From NCBI GenBank assembly GCA_013813145.1, contig JACCSE010000101.1, positions 1 through 9,550 on the forward strand: a stretch of DNA of 9,550 bases, written 5' to 3'. A program made the translations under genes and the position numbers. Below are positions 1 through 5,700 of the stretch, in pieces; the stretch's first letter is position 1, and each line of letters starts with the position of its first letter. Below the pieces are notes generated by a model. It searched no databases and was not told the DNA's origin. It worked only from the letters and a program-made list of their open reading frames with translations. This stretch comes from Gemmatimonadales bacterium (lineage in GTDB: Bacteria; Gemmatimonadota; Gemmatimonadetes; Gemmatimonadales; GWC2-71-9).

Positions 1-50
1 CGAGGGATCTTCGCGGGAATGGCTCGAACTCGGCCCCGCAAGATCCCTCG
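1..50. repeat. Imperfect inverted repeat (long hairpin) beyond the TPR gene
   Basis: Bases 1-11 (CGAGGGATCTT) are perfectly complementary to bases 40-50. After a single bulged C at 12, bases 13-17 pair with 35-39, leaving a 17-base loop. The hairpin starts 33 bases past the stop codon of the minus-strand TPR gene. It could therefore cap or stabilise that transcript's 3' end, but no T-run follows on either strand, so I do not call it an intrinsic terminator. The arms end in the GAGGGATCT core of the dispersed repeat at 41-67, which suggests a REP-like element. It begins at the window edge and may extend further left. Confidence 0.6.
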
Positions 51-67
51 CATACGCTCGGGATGAC
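41..67. repeat. Dispersed repeat, copy A
   Basis: Read on the minus strand this segment carries TCATCCCGAGCG followed by GCGAGGGATCT. The same two blocks, separated by two instead of three bases or so, recur at 5583-5608 in the other orientation. Both copies are intergenic. A short palindromic-type element repeated at distant intergenic sites resembles a REP/MITE-like family. Two copies in one window is direct evidence of repetition; its genome-wide abundance is inferred. Confidence 0.6.
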
Positions 68-83
68 AGCGATCAGACCGGGA

Positions 84-1070
84 TTACTCTGAGACGGTAT
101 CCCTCACCATCTCCCCCACAACCACCGAATCGCTGCTCGTGGTATCCCTCCACCGCTCGATCTCCGCCTGGAACTCGCCCGAGAGCGCCGCGAGATCTAC
201 GGTCTGGGCCGAATCGGCGACCGAGTCGTTCACCGGACCGCCCAGCCGGGTAAGACTCGCCGCGGCCTTGGCATAAGTGCTGTCCGATTCGACCGCCGCC
301 CGATAGGCGTGGCGAGCCGCGGCGGTATGCCCCGAGCGCTCCAGCGCCATTCCCAGGTTGTTCTGAAAGACCGGTGCGTTGCTCCGTAGCTGCACCGCAC
401 GGGCCAGCGGCGGCAGCGCTTCGTCGCTTCGGCCCTGCTGGAGGTAGATCAGGCCGAGGTTGTTCATCGCCCAGGCGTCGCGCTCATCCAAGGCGATGGC
501 GCGCTGGTAGGTAATGATCGCCTCCGGTACCTGGCCCAGCTCGTGGCGGGCGCGGCCGAGGAGTCGGAGCGTCTCGCTCGAAAGCGGCTCAATCGCCAGG
601 GCGCGCTCGATCCGCGAAAGCGCCTCGCGCGGCTGGCTGGTCTCCAGAAGCACCCGGCCCGAGTTGAGCAGGCTCTTCCGATGATTGGGGTCGAGCCGGA
701 GCGCCTCATCGAACTGTTCGATGGCCTGCTCGGGCGCCCCGGACTTCCAGGCCGAGAGGCCGTACATGTAGTGACCCCACGGGTTGTCTGGCTGGCTCGC
801 GGTGTAGCTCGCGAACAGCTCAGCGGCCTCGGCGTACCGGCCCTGCTGGAAGGCGGTCTCCGCGTCGGCATAGGAGACGTTGGCCGGGGCAGTCGCGTCT
901 ACCACCGGCGAAGCGACCGTGCCGGATTCGACCGTCCCCGCGGCGGGGGTGGCCGGAACCGAGCTCGACCGGCTGGCGGCGGCGGGACGGTCAGGGCCGT
1001 TGCAGCCCAGGGCCAGCGGGCCGATGAGCGCGGCGACAGCAATCGGAAAGCGGTAGATCGGGGATGACAT
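84..1070 (-). CDS. TPR-repeat lipoprotein
   Basis: This 328-residue protein has a lipoprotein signal: a hydrophobic stretch at about residues 8-22 ends in LALGC, with C23 as the expected lipidation site. A Ser/Ala/Pro/Thr-rich linker (24-64) follows. About six 34-residue TPR units fill 66-273, with typical pairs such as GRYAEAAELF, APEQAIEQFDEALRLDP and MNNLGLIYLQQGRSDEALPPLARAV. An acidic tail with no recognised domain closes it. TPR solenoids bind partner proteins, so a scaffold or assembly role at the cell envelope is likely, but the partner cannot be read from sequence. The ATG at 1070 is fixed by AGGAGGAG just upstream. The gene lies downstream of an NtrC-type regulator and behind a candidate sigma-54 promoter (1127-1142), so it is the most likely output of that two-component system. 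Confidence 0.92.
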   Translation of the reverse strand: MSSPIYRFPIAVAALIGPLALGCNGPDRPAAASRSSSVPATPAAGTVESGTVASPVVDATAPANVSYADAETAFQQGRYAEAAELFASYTASQPDNPWGHYMYGLSAWKSGAPEQAIEQFDEALRLDPNHRKSLLNSGRVLLETSQPREALSRIERALAIEPLSSETLRLLGRARHELGQVPEAIITYQRAIALDERDAWAMNNLGLIYLQQGRSDEALPPLARAVQLRSNAPVFQNNLGMALERSGHTAAARHAYRAAVESDSTYAKAAASLTRLGGPVNDSVADSAQTVDLAALSGEFQAEIERWRDTTSSDSVVVGEMVRDTVSE

Positions 1071-1073
1071 CTG

Positions 1074-1081
1074 CTCCTCCT
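1074..1081 (-). promoter_or_regulatory. Ribosome binding site of the TPR lipoprotein gene
   Basis: Minus-strand AGGAGGAG ends three bases before the ATG at 1070, with the GGAGG core five bases away. It is one of the strongest Shine-Dalgarno matches in the window. It contrasts with the leaderless-type starts of three other genes here and supports a transcript with a real 5' untranslated region. Confidence 0.85.
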
Positions 1082-1126
1082 GTGGTTGTGCGCCGTGGCG
1101 CGGAGAATTCTGGTGGACACAGGAGT

Positions 1127-1142
1127 GGCAAAGTGGGGACCA
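1127..1142 (-). promoter_or_regulatory. Candidate sigma-54 (-24/-12) promoter of the TPR lipoprotein gene
   Basis: On the minus strand the segment reads TGGTCCC, four bases, then TTGCC. This fits the sigma-54 consensus TGGCACG-N4-TTGCW at 8 of 12 specified positions, including the essential GG and GC separated by exactly ten bases. The predicted start is near 1116, giving a leader of about 46 bases that includes the strong ribosome binding site. The gene just upstream encodes a sigma-54 activator with an intact GAFTGA motif, and two palindromes lie about 110 and 143 bases upstream, the usual enhancer range. The call rests on motif and context only. Confidence 0.65.
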
Positions 1143-1217
1143 GTGGCGGAGCTGATGCGTAACATCAAGCGCCGTAGAGCCATAGCATCGCTGAGAGATG
1201 ATCGATCCCGATGGTGC

Positions 1218-1233
1218 GTGTCCAAGTGCACAC
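1218..1233 (-). promoter_or_regulatory. Candidate activator-binding palindrome 1 (upstream activating site)
   Basis: The minus strand reads GTGTGCACTTGGACAC; with flanking bases, GCGTGT and ACACGC form a perfect 6-bp inverted repeat around 8 bases (1216-1235). It matches the palindrome at 1252-1267 at 12 of 16 positions, sharing GTGTnCnnnnGGACAC. Its centre is about 110 bases upstream of the predicted sigma-54 start site. Fis-type DNA-binding domains of NtrC-family regulators bind such dyads as dimers, so the adjacent regulator is the natural candidate. Confidence 0.55.
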
Positions 1234-1251
1234 GCTGGAGATAGTGGGCTT

Positions 1252-1267
1252 GTGTCCGCTAGGACAC
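1252..1267 (-). promoter_or_regulatory. Candidate activator-binding palindrome 2, overlapping the regulator's stop codon
   Basis: GTGTCC and GGACAC form a perfect 6-bp inverted repeat around four bases that contain the stop codon of the response regulator gene. The same 16-base pattern recurs at 1218-1233, centre to centre 34 bp. A further GTGTCC half-site lies at 1115-1120 over the predicted start of transcription. Alone it could be a small RNA hairpin; the second, related copy argues for a DNA-binding site. Confidence 0.5.
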
Positions 1268-2638
1268 TGGCGGGTCGGTCCTCCGAATGTTATGGCGGCG
1301 CATGATTTTGAGCAGGCTGGCGTGGTCGGCCAGCCCCAGCTCCGCGGCGGTGCGGGTGACGTGCCACCCGTGCCGCTCCAGCGCGCTGACGATGATCCGG
1401 CGCTCGGCCTCGGCCTTCAGCTCCTGGAACGTCCGGGCGCCATCGGCCGATCGTGGCCCAGCCGGGCCGCCCGCGGCGCGGATGTCGGCCGGCACATGCT
1501 CCGCCTGTATGACCTCCCCGTCGGCGGCGATGATCATTCGCTCCACCGTGTTCCGAAGCTCGCGGACGTTGTTCCGCCGCCACTCGTAGCTCATCAGGAG
1601 GTCGAGGGCCTCGGGAGCGATCTTCTTCTTGCGGAAGCCGAACCGGGCGCAAGTGCCGGTGAGGAAGAGATCCGCGAGCGCGGGGACATCGGAAAGGCGC
1701 TCGCGCAGCGGGGGCACCCGCACCACGTGGACGTTGAGCCGGAAATACAGATCTTCTCTGAACCGGCCGTCCGCAATTGCAGCCTCGAGGTCGCGATTGG
1801 TCGCCGCCACCACCCGAACGTCCACCGCGACCGACTTGGCCTGGCCGAGCCGGGTGACCACCCGATCCTCCAACACCCGCAGCAGCTTGGCCTGGGCCGC
1901 GGGCGGGAGCTCGCCCACCTCGTCGAGGAACAGCGTGCCCCGCTCGGCTGACTCGAAAGCTCCCTTTCGGGTGGCGATGGCACCGGTGAAGGCGCCGCGC
2001 TCGTGGCCGAACAACTCGCTCTCGACCAGGCTCTCGGGCAACGCGGCGCAGTTGATGGCGATGAACGGCCCCGCGGGATGGGGGCCGAAACGATGCAGAT
2101 CCCGGGCGACCAGCTCCTTGCCGCTCCCGCTTTCGCCCAGCACCAGCACCGGACTCGGCACCGGCGCTACCCGCGCGATCGTCTCCCGGAGTTGCACCAG
2201 CGGACCGCTGCTTCCGAGGAGCGAAGTCTCCCGGCCAAGCTGCCGGCGCAGGGTGCCGACTTCCGACCGAAGCCGGCGGCGCTCCAACGCGCTTTCGATC
2301 TCGTGCACCACCCGCGGCATCGGCTCGGCCTTGTCGATGAATCCGTAGGCGCCCAGCCGGATGGCCTGCACGCAGCGGTCGAAGTCGCCGGTCCCGGTGT
2401 AGACGATGACCGGTACCTGGCTTCCTTTCCGCTCGAGCGCGCGGAGCACCTCGAGCCCGTCCATGACCGGCATCTCCAAGTCCAGCAGGATGCAGTCCAC
2501 CGGGGACGCGGCAAGGGTTTCGAGAGCCCGGCGCCCGTCGGCCGCGGTCACGACCTCGTATCCTCCCATCCGTTTGAGGTCGTAGGCGTACTGCTCCGCG
2601 AGCGGCGCCACGTCGTCCACCACCAGGACGAGAGTCAT
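1259..2638 (-). CDS. NtrC-family sigma-54-dependent response regulator
   Basis: The 459-residue protein has the full three-domain NtrC layout. The receiver (1-120) has the acidic pair D8/D9, phospho-acceptor D53 in LLDLEMPVMDG, T81 and K103. The AAA+ sigma-54-interaction domain (about 140-375) has Walker A GESGSGKE (168-175), GAFTGA (215-220), Walker B TLFLDE (235-240), the FREDLYFRL arginine region (293-301) and NVRELRN (357-363). A Fis-type helix-turn-helix follows at 412-451. With GAFTGA intact it should open sigma-54 promoters when phosphorylated. The ATG at 2638 overlaps the kinase stop by four bases, with GGGGGAG upstream, indicating translational coupling. The DNA-binding helix reads DHASLLKIMRRHNI instead of the common SR.TLYRKL form. 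The cognate kinase is almost certainly the preceding gene; the likely target is the TPR gene downstream. Confidence 0.95.
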   Translation of the reverse strand: MTLVLVVDDVAPLAEQYAYDLKRMGGYEVVTAADGRRALETLAASPVDCILLDLEMPVMDGLEVLRALERKGSQVPVIVYTGTGDFDRCVQAIRLGAYGFIDKAEPMPRVVHEIESALERRRLRSEVGTLRRQLGRETSLLGSSGPLVQLRETIARVAPVPSPVLVLGESGSGKELVARDLHRFGPHPAGPFIAINCAALPESLVESELFGHERGAFTGAIATRKGAFESAERGTLFLDEVGELPPAAQAKLLRVLEDRVVTRLGQAKSVAVDVRVVAATNRDLEAAIADGRFREDLYFRLNVHVVRVPPLRERLSDVPALADLFLTGTCARFGFRKKKIAPEALDLLMSYEWRRNNVRELRNTVERMIIAADGEVIQAEHVPADIRAAGGPAGPRSADGARTFQELKAEAERRIIVSALERHGWHVTRTAAELGLADHASLLKIMRRHNIRRTDPPVS

Positions 2639-4320
2639 CCTCGCTCTCCCCCGACTCCCGCCGGCAACTCGACCGTTACCCGGGTTCCCTCCCCGGGAGC
2701 CGTGTCCACGCGGAGCGCGCCGCCCAGATCGAGTACCAGCCGGCGGACGATCGACAGACCGAGTCCGGTACCACCGTCCTTGGTCGTGTAGAAGTCATCG
2801 AACGCCTGGTCGAGCTGGGTACGGGTCATACCGGGCCCGGTATCGGCGACCGTGATCCGAACACCTGGCGATCCGCCCCGACCGACCGAGCCGGTGGAGA
2901 CGACGACGCTGCCCCCGGCCGCCGCGACGCTGTCCACCGCATTCCCCACCAGATTCTCCACGATGCGTCGGAGCGCTACCCGATCGGTGGGAATGGACTG
3001 AAGGTCGGCCGCCGTCTCGGCGCGGACCGCGCTCCGACCGGCAGGAATGGCGCGCACCACTTCACCCACGACCGCATTGACGTCGCACGGCTCGCGGCCC
3101 ACTGCCGGCGTGAGCCGGGCGTAGTTGCGGGCCAGCGTGTCGAGGTAGGCTACGCTGGACTCCAGGGTTCCCCGCCGCTCGCCGTACACCTCCGCCAAGC
3201 CTGCGGGATGGTCTCGCGCCACCTCGTCGAAGTGGTGGAGTACGTTCCGGATCGGGGCCAGGCCGTTCTTGATGTCGTGATTCACCTGCCGGGCGAGATC
3301 GCCCATCGCGACTCGGCGCTCGGCCTCGCGCAGTCGGGCGGCGCCGGCGCGGAGCCGGGCGGTCATCGCGCCGAGCACGCGGGAGAGGGCGCCGATCTCG
3401 TCGTGACGATCGGAGCGGAATTCGTGGTCCAACCGGTCGAGGTCGATCGCCTCGGTTTGTGCGGCCAGCTCGCGAAGTGGACGACTTACTCGGGCCGAGA
3501 GCCACGCCGCGGTGCCCAGCCCGAGGGCGGTCGAGAGGCCGAGCGCGGCGAGGAACCATCTGTCCAGGCTCCGCCGAACTGCCGCGAGCGTCGCCCCTGA
3601 TTGGACCACGACGAGCCTCGCCGTGTCGGGCGACGCGGCCCCGCCGGCGGCGTCGAGGAAGGGAAGCGCCAGGTCACCCATTGCTTGGCCGGTGGTGGCG
3701 GCGGCCGGCGACTCGGTGGGGAGCGCCAGGCGAAGGCTCAGATCGGGGTCGCCCGCGGCCGGTCGGAGCAGCCGGTCGGCGGGCACGCCGCCCACCAAGG
3801 CGAAGCGGCGGCCGGACAGGGCAAATGAGTCAAGGCGGGCGAGTGCCAGGATGCTTCCCTCGGCGGTACGGGCCCTGAGGAGCATAGGCGTGCGACCTGC
3901 CGCCGCCAGCAGCCGGGGTGTCTCGGGCCGCATCCGGCCGTACTCGTTCCGGAAGTGTCCCGAGCTGAGGATGCGCCCCGAGCTGTCCTGGAGTTCGAGC
4001 AGAGAAAGTCCGGAGAGGTGCATCGCCGCACCCGCCCAGTCGAGCAGCTCCCGATGCGCGGCGGGATCGTTTCGCACCATCGCGAGGCGAAACCGATTGT
4101 CCGATTCCAGATCGGAAGCCAGCGCGGCCAGCCGCTCTGCCGCGCCGGCTCCTTCCCGGGCGATCTCGCCCCGGAGCGATTCCAAGGTCCCGGAGACCCG
4201 CCGAGCGTACTCCTCCCCCAGACGACGCTCCATCTCACCGCGCACCCCGAGCGCCAGCGCGCAGAGCGGCAGCACGACGGCGAAGGCGAAGGCCAGAAAG
4301 AGCCGGGTGCGGAAACTCAC
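2635..4320 (-). CDS. Membrane-bound sensor histidine kinase (NtrY/NtrB-like)
   Basis: From the GTG at 4320 this is a 561-residue kinase. A first membrane helix (about 6-26) precedes an extracytoplasmic region (about 28-254) containing SLLELQDSSGRILSSG, which resembles the core of a Cache/PAS-like sensor fold. A second helix (255-276) leads into a HAMP linker (277-330). The phospho-acceptor is H348 in NHDIKNGLAPIRNV. The ATPase domain shows the N-box (N456, N460), G1 DTGPGM (D493) and G2 GGTGLGL (516-522). The open frame extends upstream to 4698, but that extension is a low-complexity shadow of the preceding gene; the GTG directly precedes the membrane helix and overlaps the previous stop as GTGA. 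It has no clear ribosome binding site of its own, consistent with coupling. It should phosphorylate the next-encoded regulator. The ligand is unknown. Confidence 0.93.
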   Translation of the reverse strand: MSFRTRLFLAFAFAVVLPLCALALGVRGEMERRLGEEYARRVSGTLESLRGEIAREGAGAAERLAALASDLESDNRFRLAMVRNDPAAHRELLDWAGAAMHLSGLSLLELQDSSGRILSSGHFRNEYGRMRPETPRLLAAAGRTPMLLRARTAEGSILALARLDSFALSGRRFALVGGVPADRLLRPAAGDPDLSLRLALPTESPAAATTGQAMGDLALPFLDAAGGAASPDTARLVVVQSGATLAAVRRSLDRWFLAALGLSTALGLGTAAWLSARVSRPLRELAAQTEAIDLDRLDHEFRSDRHDEIGALSRVLGAMTARLRAGAARLREAERRVAMGDLARQVNHDIKNGLAPIRNVLHHFDEVARDHPAGLAEVYGERRGTLESSVAYLDTLARNYARLTPAVGREPCDVNAVVGEVVRAIPAGRSAVRAETAADLQSIPTDRVALRRIVENLVGNAVDSVAAAGGSVVVSTGSVGRGGSPGVRITVADTGPGMTRTQLDQAFDDFYTTKDGGTGLGLSIVRRLVLDLGGALRVDTAPGEGTRVTVELPAGVGGERG

Positions 4321-5501
4321 CGGAAGGGTACCGGCCGGATCGCGCCATCGTACTCCACTTCCAGCGGGGGCACACCGTGGCGCACGATGAGCCGGTCCCG
4401 GGTATCGACCAGGGCCACGGCGGTCGCTCCCGGGGGCCAGCCCGCGATCTCGCGGCACGGCACGAGGGCGCGTCGCGGCAGCGCGACGACGTACCCCAGG
4501 TCGGTGCCGGCGCTCAGCGCCGTGCTGAGCTCGGACGGCTCGACCCCGCGTACGACCGCGTTCGGTCTCTCCGCTATCGCCACCAGGCGCTCCGCAAGAG
4601 CGCGGGCGACGGGATCGCCTCGGGAGTGGAGCACCGCGGAGGACCGCGCCGGACCGGACGCTTGGGGCGCCGCCGGTGGGCAGCGGTCGGTTTCCCACCA
4701 GAAGGGCGGCTCCGCCGCACGCGCCTCGACCCGAACGGCGCCACTGGCGAGCGCCGCGCGGAAGCCCGGGGTGTCGGTTCCGACGATGGGGCCGAGGCCC
4801 GAGCTGCGGGCGGGAAGAACCAGCGCGTAAGTGCGGTCCCAGGGCAGAGGGACCGTCAGCAGGCCGTCGCGCGCGGCGGCGTACGCCAGCGCCCTCGGAT
4901 CGGCGGTTCGGATCACGCCGGCACCGCGATCGATCGCATCACGCGCGTCGCCGCTGAAAGGCATGGGGCGGAGCACGACGGCCGTCATGCTGTCCTGCGC
5001 GACGCCGAGCGCCGGGTCGGCGAACAGGTCGGGAAGGGAGTCGTGCGGCGCGCGGAAAGTCACCACCAGCCGTTTTTCATCCAGCGGCACGACCGACTCG
5101 ACGCCCCCGAAGCGAAGCGCGGCCGCGGCCCGTGGTTGGGCCTGCCACCTCTCGGCTACCGCCCCCGCATCGGTAAGGACCAGGGTCCAGGCCAGCCCGC
5201 CGGAGTCACCGGTCCACCCGGAGGCGAGCCCAGGCCGGCGCCGCCCCATGCAGTCCAGCCGGATGGGGGTGGCGAGCCGGTGGCGCGCGAAGAGCAGGGA
5301 ATCCGTACGAGCGGTGACCGCGACCTGGACCTCTCCCGCTTCAGTCGAGTTCCCAGCGCGGAGCACGCACTCGTCTACCGCGGCCGCTGGGGAGGGCAGT
5401 GCGGCCGGGCGGGTGGCACCGCCGCACCCCGTGCCGATTCCGGCCGCCAGCAGCGCCCCGGTTATGGCCGGCGGGAGCGCGCGAATTGTGGGAGGGTGCA
5501 T
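4317..5501 (-). CDS. Secreted, probably lipid-anchored protein, faintly like family 5 solute-binding proteins
   Basis: This 394-residue protein begins with a signal sequence (residues 7-25) ending in GIGTGC; C26 may be lipidated, but G at -3 makes the lipobox imperfect. Mature cysteines at 45, 84, 274 and 349 could form disulfides. Segments such as GLAWTLVLTDAG (102-113) and KRLVVTFRAPHDSLPDLF (143-160) recall DppA/OppA-type binding proteins, where a substrate-loaded lobe has this pattern. The match is weak and the protein is shorter than the usual 500 or so residues, so the family is tentative. No transporter permease or ATPase is nearby. It is the first gene of an operon with a kinase and regulator (GTGA overlap), so an extracytoplasmic sensing or kinase-modulating role is plausible. 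No ribosome binding site is seen; a -10-like TAAGAT lies six bases before the ATG. Confidence 0.8.
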   Translation of the reverse strand: MHPPTIRALPPAITGALLAAGIGTGCGGATRPAALPSPAAAVDECVLRAGNSTEAGEVQVAVTARTDSLLFARHRLATPIRLDCMGRRRPGLASGWTGDSGGLAWTLVLTDAGAVAERWQAQPRAAAALRFGGVESVVPLDEKRLVVTFRAPHDSLPDLFADPALGVAQDSMTAVVLRPMPFSGDARDAIDRGAGVIRTADPRALAYAAARDGLLTVPLPWDRTYALVLPARSSGLGPIVGTDTPGFRAALASGAVRVEARAAEPPFWWETDRCPPAAPQASGPARSSAVLHSRGDPVARALAERLVAIAERPNAVVRGVEPSELSTALSAGTDLGYVVALPRRALVPCREIAGWPPGATAVALVDTRDRLIVRHGVPPLEVEYDGAIRPVPFR

Positions 5502-5507
5502 GGCGGA

Positions 5508-5513
5508 ATCTTA
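5508..5513 (-). promoter_or_regulatory. Candidate -10 box of a leaderless promoter for the sensor operon
   Basis: Minus-strand TAAGAT matches TATAAT at four of six positions and ends six bases before the ATG at 5501, so transcription would start at or next to the A of the start codon. No Shine-Dalgarno sequence precedes that ATG. The -35 position (17-bp spacing) falls at the edge of the G-run tract and reads CCTGCC, a poor match, so only the -10 is called. Confidence 0.45.
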
Positions 5514-5528
5514 ATTCAGCGAGGTAGC

Positions 5529-5567
5529 GGGGCAGGGGGGCAAGGGGGCAAGGGGGCAGGGGGGTGG
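5529..5567 (+). repeat. G-run tract, potential G-quadruplex, in the divergent intergenic region
   Basis: Five runs of four to six G are separated only by CA or CAA: G4 at 5529, G6 at 5535, G5 at 5544, G5 at 5552 and G6 at 5559, followed by TGG. The CAAGGGGG unit is tandemly repeated. The spacing meets the usual G-quadruplex pattern with very short loops, on the strand that is template for the sensor operon. It abuts the -35 position of that operon's candidate promoter, so length changes from slippage could alter expression. Confidence 0.75.
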
Positions 5568-5582
5568 AAACAGCCCACCCAC

Positions 5583-5608
5583 CTCATCCCGAGCGCAGCG
5601 AGGGACCT
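5583..5608. repeat. Dispersed repeat, copy B
   Basis: The plus strand carries TCATCCCGAGCG, two bases, then GCGAGGGACCT, matching the minus-strand reading of 41-67 apart from the short centre and one T/C change near the end. It lies in the 199-base gap between the divergent sensor operon and acetyltransferase gene, next to the G-run tract. Beyond these elements and the two -10 boxes I see nothing else in that gap. Confidence 0.6.
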
Positions 5609-5688
5609 GCGCAGCTGCGATCGAAGCCCGGGCGAGCAGGGGGTCGCGCCCACGGCGTGCGACGGTAGCCGACCGCCGGACGTCGCGT

Positions 5689-5694
5689 TACCCT
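5689..5694 (+). promoter_or_regulatory. Weak candidate -10 box of a leaderless promoter for the acetyltransferase
   Basis: TACCCT fits the minimal TAnnnT pattern and ends six bases before the ATG at 5701. There is no recognisable ribosome binding site ahead of that ATG and no convincing -35. The call is supported mainly by the same arrangement at two other genes in the window. Confidence 0.3.
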
Positions 5695-5700
5695 TGCCCC

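Noticed and set aside
1153..1167. TGATG-N5-CATCA inverted repeat between the enhancer sites and the sigma-54 promoter
   Set aside because: A possible operator or IHF-like bend site by position, but it does not fit the IHF consensus and a 5-bp arm is expected by chance.
1252..1267. Palindrome as an intrinsic terminator of the signalling operon
   Set aside because: Only six base pairs, no T-run on either side, and a related palindrome lies 34 bp away, which favours a protein-binding site.
3512..4390. Long plus-strand open frames opposite the kinase gene
   Set aside because: They are Ser/Arg/Ala-rich antisense shadows typical of GC-rich coding DNA, while the minus strand encodes a complete kinase.
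4321..4698. N-terminal extension of the histidine kinase to 4698
   Set aside because: The extra 126 residues are Arg/Gly/Pro-rich, overlap the preceding gene, and would place the signal-anchor helix internally. The GTG at 4320 overlaps the upstream stop and directly precedes the membrane helix.
5529..5567. Tandem G tract as a CRISPR-like repeat array
   Set aside because: Units are only 7-8 bases with no unique spacers; it is a microsatellite.
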